Counted from the first letter of the stretch, positions 19,946-30,930 are shown. The stretch: 64,000 bases of DNA from Prorocentrum cordatum (GCA_963575745.1 CAUYUJ010015704.1:944021-1008020), one strand, 5' to 3'. Made by a program: numbers and translations. Notes: a model not told the origin generated them from the letters alone.

Positions 19946-20022
19946 GCTGGGAGGACGGCATGGACGCGGCCAACTCGATCGGCGTGCCGGTGGTCATCAA
20001 GTACGGCCCTTCGTGGATGAAG
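19946..20022 (+). CDS. Acyl-CoA dehydrogenase, exon a (N-terminal domain end)
   Basis: After the acceptor CCCGCGCAG the frame gives WEDGMDAANSIGVPVVIKYG then PSWMK. This corresponds to the stretch at the end of the N-terminal helical domain of acyl-CoA dehydrogenases, usually of the type ..IGLPPV..YG...K. The exon starts with the last two bases of a codon and ends after AAG, leaving a GC donor (GCCCTTCG) in phase 0. The next exon starts in phase 0 with DELLPAI, so the joint reads SWMK-DELLPAI as the family predicts. The enzyme is an FAD-dependent mitochondrial or peroxisomal acyl-CoA oxidation enzyme in known relatives. The preceding exon was not found in the window. Confidence 0.65.
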
Positions 20023-20029
20023 GCCCTTC

Positions 20030-20440
20030 GAGAGTGGTTTTCCCGGGAAGGGCGTGGGCCCAAGATTTTCTTTTAGTGTGATAATCTGTCCCCAGGGCCA
20101 AGTTCGAAGAGGGCCTGCTGATTCTGTCTCTGACAAACAACGAAGTCGAAGGGGATTGGCGGACTTTACTTTGAGAATGTCCCGAGCGAGACGCTGGCTT
20201 CTGAAATTCCGATCGATAAAGCACATGGTGAAGTAAACATGTTCGTCTGTCGCGGATGTCTCGAGCGAAACGCTTGTTTCCAGAAAGGGCTCTGGCCCAG
20301 GGTTCTCTTTTAGAGGTTTACCTCTTGAATCGATGGCTGTAGGGCCGACGAATATATCAATCTGCGATAAATAACGAGGTCGAGTAGGGCCGGCGAATTA
20401 AAATTGAGGATGTCCCAAGCAAAATGCTTGTTTTGCAGAA
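20030..20440 (+). repeat. Dispersed repeat modules (GGGAAGGGC...TTCTCTTTTAG and GATGTCCCGAGCGAGACGCTGG)
   Basis: Two copies of a module around CCCGGAAAGGGC...GGGTTCTCTTTTAG (20039, 20278) and one of a module holding GAAATTCCGATCGATAAAGC with GATGTCTCGAGCGAAACG. The first recurs at 28782, 31009, 31120, 37710 and 37825; the second at 24365 and 37955. They are fragments of one dispersed family that also supplies the ~70-bp satellite. Confidence 0.65.
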
Positions 20441-21830
20441 ATGATTGAGGATGTCTCGAGCGACGCGCTCCTACGGCGCGATGACGGCCCACGCGCAGTC
20501 GGGGAACATCGAGAGGCTGCTGCTTCTGCGCATGCCGGCCCAGAACCCACCGCCAGGGACGCAGCCCGCCGCGATCGCGATGGCCACAGGCGCGATCTAC
20601 GGGTCGCGCGACGCGGGCCGGCAGCGGCACCCCTACGCGCAGAATGTCGTCGGCGAGCATGGCCCCGTCGAGGGCAAGCTCGAGAAGGGCGTATTACTTC
20701 TACACGAGAAGGGGTTCGCCGCCATGATCCACTCGCACGTGGGCGACTTCCTGATCGCCCAGCGCGCCAACTCCAGCCGGCGGAGATCCACGTTCGCCTC
20801 GCTGGAGAAAAATTTGCACCACAAGAAGGTCGAGGGTGTCATCAAGTACTTCGGACGTGCTATCACCAACCTCGACGACGAGTTCAGGGTGACCCAGGCC
20901 ACCCACCGCCGCCGCGCAGGCGGACTTCATAGACCTCAAGGCCGAGCGAAGCCGAGGTGCAAAGGATCGACTCACTACCTCAGAAGTGTCGAGCTACCAA
21001 CACACGCTCGGTCAACTGCTTTGGTTGGCAGTCCAGACCCGGGTTGACATCGCCTGCCCACTGAGTTTCGCCGCTCGCCGCGCGAATGCCGCCGTTGTGG
21101 CCGATGTCAAGACGCTGAGCAAGACCATCGCTCATTTGCAGTCCACCGAACTTCGCGATCGTGCTCGGGCGGAACCTCGTCGACCTGTCGGCGCGCGCCA
21201 CCGCGTGTTTCAGCGACGCCGCGTTCGCGAACGTGGACGGGGTCCAGAGCCAGCGGGGCATGGCGATGGGGCTCGCACATCGCCCCTGGGATGTCACCAG
21301 AGGCCGTTTCGACTTGCGCTTGCCAGTGGCCTTGGCACAGTAAAGAGGTCGGTGAAATCGACCTTCGCCGCCGAGGACTACGCGACCCTCGAGGGAGCGG
21401 ATATCAGCGCCTGGTTCCGCCAGCTGCTCACCGAGGCCTACAACCCCAAGAAGCCGCCCAAGCCAATCGACGAGCTCGCGGACAGGAGACCCGGGGATGT
21501 TTCACAGCGACAGCAAGGGCCTCGTGACGGAGAAGTGGTTTCGCATCACCGCCTCCGTGATCAAGGAGGCCGCGCATCCGAACAGCGCCCTGCGGGTCAG
21601 TTGGATTTCAACCTGGGCCATGGTTGCAGACGCTTTGACAAAGGCGATGGAGGCTGGCACGCTGCTCTCCTGCTTCGGGGCCCGCAAGCACACCCGCGGC
21701 ACCTGGCAGCCGAACGCCGCCATGCTCGCCTCGATCCTCTTCACTTGCTTCGGCAGGGGCAAGGGGGAGCCTGCGCCATGGCCTGCCCCGCCCAATGACT
21801 TCACTGAATATTACCACACGTGCTACATGA
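20440..21830 (+). pseudogene. Copia-like reverse transcriptase and RNase H (broken)
   Basis: The first segment reads RLLLLRMPAQNPPPGTQP, GAIYGSRDAGR, GKLEKGVLLLHEKG and SHVGDFLIAQ, then VIKYFGRAITNLDDEF: a Ty1/copia palm in which the usual xVDD box reads HVGD. Frameshifts follow. The second segment has SYQHTLGQLLWLAVQTRVDI and NAAVVADVKTLSKTIAHLQ. The third has CFSDAAFANVDGVQSQRG, the fourth VKSTFAAEDYATLEGADI. The last has MFHSDSKGLVTEKW, VSWISTWAMVADALTKAM and a C-terminal tail. This is the RT-connection-RNase H order of copia with at least four frame changes. No LTR or integrase was seen. It lies in the first large intron of the dehydrogenase gene. Confidence 0.85.
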
Positions 21831-21869
21831 CTTGCTTTGCCGTCTTTCTTGGCATGGTCACCCTAGTTT

Positions 21870-22740
21870 TGGACTGGTGCTCGGGGTCCAGCGGAGTGAC
21901 GTCTCACCCAGATTCAGTTGAGACCTCGCCATCCCTGTGGGGCTGCGATCTGCGAAGCTGTCGCCACTTTCGAGGGCTGCTGGGGGGTGCAGCGGAGTGA
22001 CGTCTTACCAAGATTTAGATGAGACCTCGCCATCCCTGCGGGGCTGCGATCAGTGCATACGTTGCCACTTTCGAGAGCTGCTGGGGGGTCCAGCGGAGTG
22101 ATGGATGTCTTACCCAGAATTTGATGAGACCTCGCCATCCGTGTGGGGCTGCGGTATGTCAATATGTCGCCGCTTTCGAGAGCTGCTTGGAGGGTGCAGC
22201 AGAGTGACGCCCCACCCAGATTCAGATGAGACCTCGCCATCCCTCGCGTGGGAGCGATCTGCTGCTGGGGGGGTCCAGCGGAGTGACGTCTTACCCAGAT
22301 CCAGATGAGACTTCTCCACCCCTTGCGGGCTACGATCTGCCAAGTTGTCGCCACTTTCGAGGCTGCTGGGGGTCCACGTGAGTGAGGTCTTACCCGATTC
22401 AGATGAGACTTCGCCATCCCCGGGGGGGTGCGATTTGCGAGATTGTCGCCATTTTCGAGGACTGCTGGGTGGCCCACCGGAGTGACGCCTCACTCAGATT
22501 CAGATGAGACTTCGCCGTTTTCGACGGGGTGCGATCTGCCAAGCTGTCGCCACTTTAGAGGGTTGTTGTGAGGTCCAGCGGAATGACGTTTTCAGCGGAC
22601 CACCAGGAGACCTCGCCATCCCTTGGGGGCTGCGATCTGCCAAGCTGTCGCCACTTTAGAGGATTGTTGGGGTGTCCAGCGGGGTGAAGTCTTACGCGGA
22701 CCACCAGGAGATGCCGCCATCCTTGGGGTCCAGCGAAATG
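21870..22740 (-). repeat. ~100-bp satellite array, reversed, about 9 copies
   Basis: Units contain GGTCCAGCGGAGTGACGTC, TACCCAGATTCAGATGAGA, CTCGCCATCC and a CGATCTGCGAAGCTGTCGCC block. This is the reverse complement of the arrays at 41.4-46.7 kb. Confidence 0.9.
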
Positions 22741-23060
22741 ACGCCTTTCTCTGTTACCTGGGGTTGTTTCGAGTTTTGGGGTCGCCAGAGTCCCGGAAGG
22801 GATGCAGGGATAGATTTTGAGGGGTGCGGAGGCGGCGGATAGATTTTGAGGGATGCAGGGAAAGATTTTGAGGGGTGCAGTCATGTGTTTCTTGTATGGG
22901 CCAGCACTTGGCTCGAGGCTTCTCTCTGTTGCTGCTGGTTGCTGGCTCTGCTGCCGCCGCCGCTCTCTCTCCCCATCCACTTTTTTTTGCCGTCCACCCT
23001 CTGTGATCGGGCTTCCCCTCTCTGCCCTAAAGCTGCGAACGAACGGACGAGCAGGAGGAG
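22740..23060. other. No gene seen
   Basis: Contains three copies of GATAGATTTTGAGGGATGCAGGG-like sequence (22810-22875) and a pyrimidine-rich stretch (22960-23030). No coding evidence. Confidence 0.5.
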
Positions 23061-23084
23061 GAAATGGGAAGGAGGTCCGGCACG

Positions 23085-23480
23085 TGCTGCCGCGGCGGCG
23101 CCAGCGCAGTTCTTACACCAGCCATAAGCAGCTGCAATATTTTTGTGTGAACGCCGCGGCGACATGGCGCAGGCAGCGCTGCTGATTTAGCGTACGACCG
23201 ACAAAAACAACACTCCGGTTTCCTCCCGTCAGTGTCGTCGTCGTCCTCTGCCCCTTGCCACCTTCCCTCTGCTGCTGCCGCGCTGACGGTTCGGCCCCCC
23301 ACGCGTCCTTTTCCTGCCCTCGAGCCTGGGCCCTCACTCCTCGTCTTTATGTTGTTGTTTTGAATCGTGCCACGTGAGCGCATCCCATGTATCTCGCACG
23401 GTATATAACGGTGCTTGTAATGCGATTGTCCTGGCAAGTTTGGGCCCTTTCCTCTTGCTACTTAGTGCAAATGGGCTGGG
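23085..23480 (-). repeat. ~400-bp dispersed unit, reversed copy
   Basis: Shares blocks in the same order with 43600-43985 on the other strand: CGTGCCACG/GCATCCCATGTA, CCTCGAGCCTGGG, CGCGTCCTTTTCCTGCCC, CTGCTGCTGCCGCGCTGA, CGTCGTCGTCCTCTGCCCC. Open frames are not conserved as protein. Confidence 0.75.
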
Positions 23481-23639
23481 CCCGTCACTGTGTAATGGGC
23501 ACGCGTGGGAAAACGGGCGAGAAACCATGTGCATTGACGGAGGGCATCTGTCAAAGCACCCAACGAATGATTTTCGAATGGCCTTCGGCACATCCCGCCA
23601 CCGTGCCTGGTTTGTGGGTATGAGGCCACTCGGATGGCT

Positions 23640-24200
23640 GATGCGGTCTCGTGGGAGACGTCTCGTCTTGGAGGCGGCTTTTGAACCTCTTGGGGGCCTC
23701 CTGGGGGCCTCTTTGGTTTTTTTGCGACCACCTTGGGGTTCCAGGGGGGGGCCTGTTGGGGGCTTCTTGGGGCAACCCGGTGGCGTCTTGGGGTGGATGA
23801 CTCGAGATGTCCGTTCGAGTTCCTTCTCTGGGCCCCCTTTTGGGGCTGTCTTGGGGCCCTCCTGGGCCGTCGTAGGGTTTTTTGGGGGCCGTCTTGGGAC
23901 CCTCTTGGGTCGTTTTGGAGCCTTCTTGGGGGTCTCTTGGCCCGTCTTGGGGCGAACTTGAAGGCCTGTTGGGCCGCCTTGGACGTTGTGAGCGCCCAAG
24001 AGGCGAGTGTGTAAAAAGTAAACGTCTTGGGACGCCTGTTGGGGGCTTCCTGGGGCGTCTTAGGGGGCTTCTTGGGCCGTCTGGAGGCCAGCGTGGGCGT
24101 TTTGGATCGATCTTTCAGCGACTCGTGCCCCTCGTGGACCGCCCCAGCGGCCTCTTGGGGCCCTCTCGATCTGTTTTGGGGCCCTCTGCCCCCCGCGTGC
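23640..24200 (-). repeat. Degenerate 12-bp-type minisatellite (CTTGGGGGCCTC)
   Basis: Runs of TTGGGGGCCTCTTGGG and similar. The complementary strand form (GGCCCCAAGACGGCC) makes up 50.8-52.6 kb. Confidence 0.75.
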
Positions 24201-24289
24201 GTTCACCTTGACCTCGGGGGGCCCCCCCATTCGAATCGACCGAACCGTGCTCCCGGGGGAGGGGGGGGAGGGGAGGCATGGTCGAACAC

Positions 24290-24530
24290 GCCGATGAACC
24301 CCAAGGGGTCGGCGGATTTCGTGATAGATAACCAGGTCGCGCAGGGCCAGCGAATTAAAAAGTTGATGTCCCGAGCGAGACGCTGGTTGTGGAAATCCCG
24401 ATCGATAAAACACATGGCAGAGTAAGCATTTTCGTTTGTCGCGGATGTTTCGAGCGAACCACGCTTGTTTTGCAGAATTGGTTGTAGATGTTTCGAACGA
24501 GACGCTTGTTTTGCGCTATATGGTGTTCCT
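24290..24530 (+). repeat. Dispersed module with CCGATCGATAAAAC
   Basis: Block order as at 20150-20290 and 37900-38060: CAGGGCCAGCGAATTAAAA, TGTCCCGAGCGAGACGCTGG, GAAATCCCGATCGATAAAAC, TGTCGCGGATG, GAGCGA-ACGCTTGTTT. Confidence 0.65.
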
Positions 24531-25390
24531 CCTCAGGGGGCCAGAAGTCAGAGGATGTCTCAGGTGAAATGCTCGTTTTCACATGCCCAAGTCTTGAGGA
24601 TGTCTCGAGTGAGATGCTTGGTTTCACGCGTCCAGGTTGTCCAGGCAGATGTCTAGCATGAGGATGCTTTGAGGATGTTTCGAGCGAGATGCTTGGTTTC
24701 GCGCATCCAGGTCGCTCAGGCAGACGTCTAGCATGAGGAGGTGTTGAGGATGTCTCGAGGGATACGCTTGGTTTCACGTGTCCAGGTCGCCCAGGCGCAT
24801 GTCTAGCATGAGGATTTGTTGAGAACGTCCCAAGCGAAACGCTTGTCTTCATTTGCCCAGGTCGCCCAGGCAGACGTCTAACATGAAGATGCGCTGGGGA
24901 TGCCTCGAGCGAGACGCTTGCTTTCACGTGTCCAGGTCACTCAGGCGGATGTCTAGCATGAGGAGGGGTTGAGAGAGTCTCGAGCGAAACGCTTGTGTTC
25001 ACTTGCCCAGGTCGCCCAGGCAGACGTCTAACATCAAGATGCGCTGGGGATTTCTCGAGCGAAACGCTTGTTTTCACGTGTCCAGGTCGCCCATGAGGAT
25101 GTCTAACATTAGGCGGTGTTGAAGATGCGTTGGGCGAAACGCTTGTATTCGCGTGTCCAGGTCGCCCAGGCGGCAGGATTTCTCTAGCGAAAGCTTGTTT
25201 TCACGCGCCCAGGTCGCCCAGGCGCATGTCGGTCATGAAGATGTGGTGAGGATGTCTCGAGCGAGACGCTTCTTTTCACGTGTCCAGGTCGCCCAGGCGG
25301 ATGTCTAGCATTAGGATGTGTTGAGGACGTCTCGAGCAAGAAGCTTGTTTTCACGGTTCCTGGTCGCCCAGGCGGAAGTTTAGCATGCGC
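24530..25390 (+). repeat. ~70-bp satellite block 1, about 12 copies
   Basis: Consensus blocks: GAGGATGTCTCGAGCGAAAC, GCTTGTTTTCACGTGTCC, AGGTCGCCCAGGCGGATGTC, TAGCATGAGGATGTGTT. The AGCG-AAA-CGCT core is a small hairpin kept in most copies. Confidence 0.9.
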
Positions 25391-25735
25391 GTTCTGGCGC
25401 GTCTTTTGCGACGTTCTGGCGTGACGTGCATTGGCACGCCCCCTAGCGCGCCACCCGGCGTGGCACGTTCTTTGGCTCGTCCTCTGTCGCGTTCTTTGGT
25501 TCGTCCCCGGGCGTTTCCCTTGCCCGTTCCGTGGCGCGCCCTTTGCAACGTTCCTTGGTATGACGCCCTCTGGCCGCCGCATGGCGCACGCCTTCGCACG
25601 TCCCGTGGCAGGTCCCTGACACGACTGGAGTCCAGGGCACCTCCCCTGATGCGTCCCCTGACGCGCCCCCCGCATCCCCTATGGCGCCCCTGGTACAACT
25701 TCTGGCGCTTCCATGAGCCTGTGCCCTGTGTCGTG
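25390..25735 (+). repeat. 12-bp minisatellite (TGGCRCGTCCCY)
   Basis: Tandem variants of TGGCGCGTCCCC with 11-14-bp spacing, e.g. GGCACGCCCCCTAGCGCGCC. It always follows the ~70-bp satellite. Open frames are shadows. Confidence 0.85.
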
Positions 25736-26010
25736 TCGTCCCTTTTCGCAGCTGAGTCGGATGTTGAGCTCGAGTTGGTTGAGCGCCCCGCACGTTTCCA
25801 CTTCAGAGGACTCGATCCACAACGCAACAGAGCAAACTTGCGGCATGACGCATCGCAATTCAGCACGGCGCAGCACAGTACAGCTCTTGGCAGGGTACAT
25901 CAAGATCGATATACTCAGCATTGCAATTGCCCGTCGCCCAATCAGGTGTCTTGAACACGTTGCCATACCTCACATTTCTATATTCTCTTCCGGGTTCATG
26001 GGCCGATCTT
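25736..26010 (+). repeat. ~300-bp unit, copy 1 (5-prime shortened)
   Basis: Contains GAGCTCGAGTTGGTTGAGCG, CTCGATCCACAACGC, CAGCACGGCGCAGCACAG, ACATCAAGATCGATA and GCCCGTCGCCCAATCAGG, ending near GGGTTCATGGGCCGATC. Other copies: 26700, 29820, 37330, 40815 (reversed). Confidence 0.85.
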
Positions 26011-26325
26011 GTTTTTCACGTGTCCAGGTCGTTCAGGTTGATGTCTAACATGAGGATGTGTTGAGCATGTCTCGGGCCAAACGCCTGTTTTAACGTGTCC
26101 TGGTCTCCTAGGCGGATGTCTAGCATGAGGATTTGGGCTGGGTGTTTTAAGCGAAACGCTTGTTTTCACGTGTCCAGGTCGGCCAGGCAGATGTCTAACA
26201 TGGATGATGTGTTCAGGATGTCTCGAGCGATACGCTTGCTTTCACGTGCCCAGGTCGCCCAGACGGATGTCAAACATGAGGATGTGTGGAGGATGTCTCA
26301 AGCGAAACGCTTGTCGCAGTAAAAG
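26011..26325 (+). repeat. ~70-bp satellite block 2, 4 copies
   Basis: Same unit as block 1, directly after the ~300-bp unit. Confidence 0.9.
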
Positions 26326-26695
26326 GCGTCGCAGCCCAACCCCGCCCGTCCGTGGGGCGTCCCTTGGCGCGCTGGCCCGTCCCCTGGCGCGTCTCTTCCA
26401 ACGTTCTGGCGTGAGTTGCCCTGGCACGTCCCCTAGCACGATCCTCGGCGTGGCACGTTCCCTGGCTCGTCCCCTGTCGCGTATCCTCGCTCTTCCTCAG
26501 GCGTTTCCCCTGCCCGTTCCGTGGCGCCCCTTGCCACGTTCCCTGGCACTACGTCCTCTGGCCCGCCCAATGGCACGCGCCTTGGCGCGTCCGGTGCACG
26601 TCCAGGGCACGTCCGCCAGTATGTCCCCTGACACGTCCCCTGGCGAATCCCCTATAGCGCTCCTGGCACATCCTGTGGCGCGTCCGTGAGCCTGT
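26326..26695 (+). repeat. Linker GTCGCAGTAAAAGGCGTCGC plus 12-bp minisatellite
   Basis: The linker (CGCAG..CAACCCCGCCCGTCC) recurs at 36940 and 39385 in the same position between satellite and minisatellite. Confidence 0.85.
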
Positions 26696-26699
26696 GCCC

Positions 26700-27075
26700 C
26701 GTGTCGTGTCGTCCCTTTTCGGGTCGGATTTTGAGCTCGAGTTGATTGAGCGTCCCGCTCGTTTGCATTTCAACCAGCTCTGGGCCAGCTACTATGTGCT
26801 CAGGCAGCTCGAGCTTAAGATCCAGATCAGTTGGGTCAGGACTCGCATGCTAAGGAGGACTCGATCCACAACACTATAGAGAATAATCGTAGCATGGCAC
26901 ATTGCAATTCAGCACGGCACAGCACAACACAGCACAGACCTTGGCATGGTACATCAACATCGATAGATTCAGCATTGCAATTGCCCGTCGCCCAATCAGG
27001 CATCTTGCAAGCGTTGCCGTGCCGCACGTTTCTATATTCCTTTCTGGGTTCGTGGGTCGATCATGTTTGCGATGT
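26700..27075 (+). repeat. ~300-bp unit, copy 2
   Basis: Full copy from GAGCCTGTGCCCCGTGTCGT to GGTTCGTGGGTCGATCATG, with a GCTCTGGGCCAGCTACTATG block missing from copy 1. Confidence 0.85.
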
Positions 27076-28315
27076 TACAAGTGTTCTGCAAAGTCGGGTC
27101 TCAGAAATGGTACGGATACCGCTAACCTTCCTCGTTTTCGCCCTTGGGGGGCCTCCAGGGAGGCCGTCGTCACCACCGCTGGATTCGCCTCGAGATGCCG
27201 GTCAGAACGCACCCCTGGCAGAGGTCCGGGGAGTAGCAGGATGGGTCGGATGGAGCTAAGACGAGGATGAGTCCGTTCCAGAGCGTGCCGAAACGCTTTC
27301 AGAGCGTTTTGGAACGCTCTGAGAAGGCCGTGGCGCCAGACACATCCTCCAGAGCCGGCAGATCTCAGAGATTCTTGATTTATCCTCGCCCGATGTTATC
27401 CTCGTCCTGGCTTCGTCTTTATGGGTACCTTTTGGTTTCCCCACTTCCGCCACGCGCGTCCCGCCTCCCCTTACCCGTGTGCCTGCTTGCCTCCGCGTCT
27501 TCGGTTCTTCCTGCACGGGCGGGGACTGCTCCGACACCAGTCCGCAGAAGGGAAGACATGCGTGAACAGAACAGTTCGAATGTCCGCGGGGACCTTCGAA
27601 TATCTTTGGTTACGCAGTTGTGGTCCGTTCTCTACTTGCAGCCATGAAGGACAGGGATCTTGAGGGAAATTTGTCCTGAGGTGTTTTGCTGGACCCGAGA
27701 CCGTTAAAACAACGATTCAGTATTCAGAGCCCGAGGTCCAGAGGACCCGCTTCCCTCAGGATCACAGTCCGTCGCGCAAATTCTCTTCCGTGTCTCCCCC
27801 CATTCCTCCCAGCAAACATCCTCACTGCCTCCTCTCTCCAGCCCAGGGCACCACCACCACCACAAGCTAGGAGACTGTACATACCCAGGAGTACACGCTC
27901 TCTCGCTTCTTGCTCTCGTCCATCCCGGTTGCCTCCCTCCCTCCATCCCCTCCCTCCACCCCTCCAACCCTTCCCTCCCTCCCTCCTCCGTACTCCTCCA
28001 TCCTCCTCCCCCGTCCTCCTGCCCCTCTCCCCTCGTGCTTCGGATGTTCGCACTGTGTGTGAAGCCGCTCTGGAGGGCCCGGCGGCCCTCGCTGCAGATA
28101 GTCGCGAAGCGTTGGGGAGGGTACAGACAAGGACAGTTTCCCAAGAAGAAGTGCCTTGACCGGGGGAGCACGGCTGGTACTCTAATCGAGCTGGTAGTTC
28201 ACAAGTTTCTCTACCTGCTCGGAAATGTCTTGGGGAAATCTGACTGGCAGCAGTCGCGCACACACAGAGAACTGTCACCCCCCTCCCCCCCGCCATCCTC
28301 CCCACCCCCGGCCAG
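27076..28315. other. No gene seen outside the exon acceptor tract
   Basis: A GGAACGCTCTGAGA/CGTTTTGGAACGC palindromic patch lies at 27283-27325. C/T-rich sequence occupies 27900-28030. A plus-strand frame with MLRMFALCVKPLWRARRP (from 28035) looks weakly coding but matches nothing I know. The C-rich tract before 28315 serves the next exon. Confidence 0.45.
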
Positions 28316-28433
28316 GACGAGCTCCTCCCGGCCATCTTCCGCGGGGAGCAGACGTGCTGCCTGGCCATCAGCGAGGCGTTCGCTGGGAGCGACGTCGCGG
28401 CCCTGCGCACAACCGCCGTGCTGGACGCGTCGG
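28316..28433 (+). CDS. Acyl-CoA dehydrogenase, exon b (family signature)
   Basis: Frame: DELLPAIFRGEQTCCLAISE then AFAGSDVAALRTTAVLDAS. The stretch AISEAFAGSDVAA fits the acyl-CoA dehydrogenase signature 1 pattern ([GAC]-[LIVM]-[ST]-E-x2-[GSAN]-G-[ST]-D-x2-[GSA]) at every position. This opens the middle beta domain that contacts FAD and substrate. The acceptor is GGCCAG after a long C-rich tract; the exon starts in phase 0. It ends after one base of a Gly codon with a GA donor (GAGCTCG), and the following exon supplies GA to complete it. The flanks are CTC repeats and satellites. This is the strongest single host-gene signal in the window. Confidence 0.9.
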
Positions 28434-28484
28434 GAGCTCGCGCGCTTTTGCTGCCGACGCCCTCCTGCTCCCGATGCAGCTCCT

Positions 28485-28625
28485 GCTGCTCATTTTCCTC
28501 CTCCCCTTCCTCCTCCTCCTCCTCCTCCTCCTCGTCCTCCTCCTCCTCCTTGTCCTCCTCCTCCTCCTCCTGCTCCTCCTTGTCCTCCTCCTCCTCCTCC
28601 TCCTCCTCCTCCTCCTCCTCCTGCT
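28485..28625. repeat. (CTC)n microsatellite
   Basis: About 140 bp of CTC triplets starting 50 bp after the exon end. Confidence 0.95.
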
Positions 28626-29334
28626 AATCGTCTCGTTGTCGGCATTGTCCTCATCGTCCTCGGCCTCGTCGTCCCACCCTCCCCCGATGCTGTCGTCGTT
28701 CTCTCGTCGTCCCCTGCCGACGTCTCCCGTCTACAGTCAAGGCGCTGAAACACAGGGAGGCGCACATCAAGAAACGGTGTGTTTTCCTGGAAAGGGCGCG
28801 GACCGAGGGTTTTCTTGTACTAGGTTGATTCTCCCCCAGAGAGGGCCGGCATATTCCCGCTCGATTGAAAACTAGGTAAAGTCCATTTCGGCGTGAAAAA
28901 AAATGCGTCTCGCGCGTGCCTGCTCGAGGAAAGGCGACCCCCCACCTCGGATCCTCGATAAATAACAGGGTCCGCGGACTCACGTTCTCCTTTTTGTAAA
29001 AAAAAGAAAGTGCGGGGCACTTTTAGCAGAATCCTCCAGCAAAAACAAAGCTCTGGAGCCCCGACCGCGACGCGGAAAAGCGCCCCGCGCGCAGGAATTC
29101 CGAGGATGTCTCGCGCGTGCCGCGTCCCGCGCGCAGAAATTTCGAGGATGTCTCGACTAATTCGTTAGTTGTTGTTATGATTTACTGTGCAAATGTTGAG
29201 TTTTTGCGTGCCCGTTCGAGGATGGTGCGCACCAAACTCCAAACAATCGAGGATGTCTCGAGCGAAACGCTTGTTTGGCAAAACTTGAGGGACCTGGGCG
29301 CGCCAGCATGCCCCAGGAGGCCCCGGGAGGGCGG
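28626..29334. repeat. Dispersed module fragments, no gene
   Basis: A GGAAAGGGCGCGGACCGAGGG module lies at 28787, then GATGTCTCG-type fragments with GAGCGAAACGCTTGTTTGGC at 29260. No coding evidence. Confidence 0.5.
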
Positions 29335-29690
29335 ACGTGGCGTAATCTACAGAGGATCGTGGCGTTGGGAGCGCGGACCACGCGTAATTTGCAAGGGATC
29401 GTGGCCCTCGGAGCGCAGGCGCAGCATACTTTACGAGGGGTCGGGGCCTTGGGAGCTCGGACGCATTGTAATTTACGAAGGATCGTAGCCCTTGGAGCGC
29501 GGACGCAGCGTAGAATACAAGGGATCGGGGCCCTGGGGGCTCGGACGCAGCGTAATTTACGAGGGATCGTGGCCCTGGGAGGTTGGGCCCTGGGAGCGCG
29601 ACCCCAATGTAATTTACGAGGGATCGTGACCCTGGGAGCGCGGACGCAGCGTAATTTATAAGGGATCGTGGCCCTGGGAGCGCGTCCCGT
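29335..29690 (+). repeat. ~42-bp tandem repeat, about 8 copies
   Basis: Unit: GTAATTTACGAGGGATCGTG plus GCCCTGGGAGCGCGGACGCA (spacing 40-46 bp). It is followed directly by the 12-bp minisatellite. Confidence 0.85.
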
Positions 29691-29822
29691 GGCACGTCCA
29701 TTGGCAGGTTCCGTAGCGCGTCCCCTTGGCACGTCCCGCAGTGCGTTCCCATGGCACGTTCCTTGGGACGTCGCCCGGCGCGTCCCTTGGGACGGTCCGC
29801 GGCGCGTCTTCCTGGCATGTTC
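29680..29822 (+). repeat. 12-bp minisatellite
   Basis: GTCCCGTGGCACGTCCATTGGC and variants, leading into the ~300-bp unit. Confidence 0.85.
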
Positions 29823-30120
29823 CCCTGTCGATTAGCTCTGGGGCAGCTACTATGTGCTCAGGCAGCTCGAGCTTAAGATCCAGATCAGTTCGGTCAGGAC
29901 TCGGACGCAAAGGAGGACTCGATCCACAACGCTATAGAGCAAAATCGCGGAATGGCACATCGCCGTTCAGCACGGCGCAGCACAGCACAGCCCTCGGCAC
30001 GGTACATCAAGATCGATACACTAGTCATTGGATTTGCCCGTCGCCCAATGAGGTGTCTTTGAAACGTTGCCATGTCTTACATTTCTATATTCCTTTCCAG
30101 GTTCGTGGTCGATCATGTTC
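29823..30120 (+). repeat. ~300-bp unit, copy 3
   Basis: From TTAGCTCTGGGGCAGCTACT to AGGTTCGTGGTCGATCATG. It is followed by the left border of an 89-bp satellite array. Confidence 0.85.
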
Positions 30121-30133
30121 TCAATTTTCTTGT

Positions 30134-30235
30134 GATGTTGAGTTTTCGTTTTTAAAAGAGACGGCGCCCCGCGTTCTCTTGCTCCCGCCTCCTTCCTCCT
30201 CCCCCTCCTCCCCCCCTCCTCCCTCCCCCCTGCGT
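30134..30235 (+). repeat. Left border of 89-bp array A
   Basis: TGATGTTGAGTTTTCG then AAAGAGACGGCGCCCCGCG and a CCT-rich tract. The same order is found at 55329-55450 and, reversed, at 54840-54960. Confidence 0.8.
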
Positions 30236-30915
30236 GCCACCCACCCAGTACAGCGCTTCGTCGCCCCATAGGGGACCCCACCGAAGGCCCACGTGCCACC
30301 GCCCGCATGCGTCACTCACACCCAATTCGGCACACCCCTCACACGGTTCTGGGCCCCATCGGGGCACCACCGAAGGCCCCAGTGCCACCGCCCGCATGCG
30401 TCACGCACACCTATTTGAGCACACCCCTCACACGTAGGCCCCAATGCCACCGCCCGCATGCGTCACGCACACCCATTTCAGCACACCCCTCACACGCTTC
30501 GTGGCCCCATAGGGAGCTGCCCCAGTGCCACCGCCCGCATGCGTCACGCACGCCCAAGTCGGCACACCCCTCACACGTTTCGTGGCCCCATTGGGAGCTC
30601 CACTGAAGGCCCCAGTGCCACCGCCCGCATGCGTCACGCACACCCAAGTCGGCACACCTCTCGCACGTTTCGTGGCCCCACAGGGAGCTCCACCGAAGGC
30701 GCCAGTGCCACCGCCCGCATGCTCAATGCGGCACACCCCTCACACGTTTCGAGGCCCCATCGGGAGCTCCACCGAAGGCCCCAGTGCCACCGCCCGCATG
30801 CGTCACGCACACCCATGTCGGCACACCCTTCACACGTTGCGGCTGCTTTCGCATGTGTCCACTGGACAAATTTTGGCACACCCCTCACACGTTTCGTGGC
30901 CCTAGAGGGAGCTCC
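30236..30915 (+). repeat. 89-bp-type satellite array A, about 7 copies
   Basis: Unit blocks: GTGCCACCGCCCGCATGCGT, CACGCACACCCAAGTCGGCA, CACCCCTCACACGTTTCGTG, GCCCCATAGGGAGCTCCACC. Frames are open on both strands because the unit lacks stops, not because it is a gene. Confidence 0.9.
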
Positions 30916-30930
30916 TCCGAATGCGGTGCG

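Larger units (their letters stand above)
20023..28315 (+). other. 8.3-kb intron of the acyl-CoA dehydrogenase gene
   Basis: Inferred from the phase-matched flanking exons (GC donor; acceptor GGCCAG after a C-rich tract). It contains a dead copia-like element, a reversed 100-bp satellite array, minisatellites and two composite satellite blocks. Confidence 0.6.

Noticed and set aside
24530-25390. CRISPR array (regular repeats)
   Set aside because: No unique spacers, whole ~70-bp units are repeated, and the context is eukaryotic.
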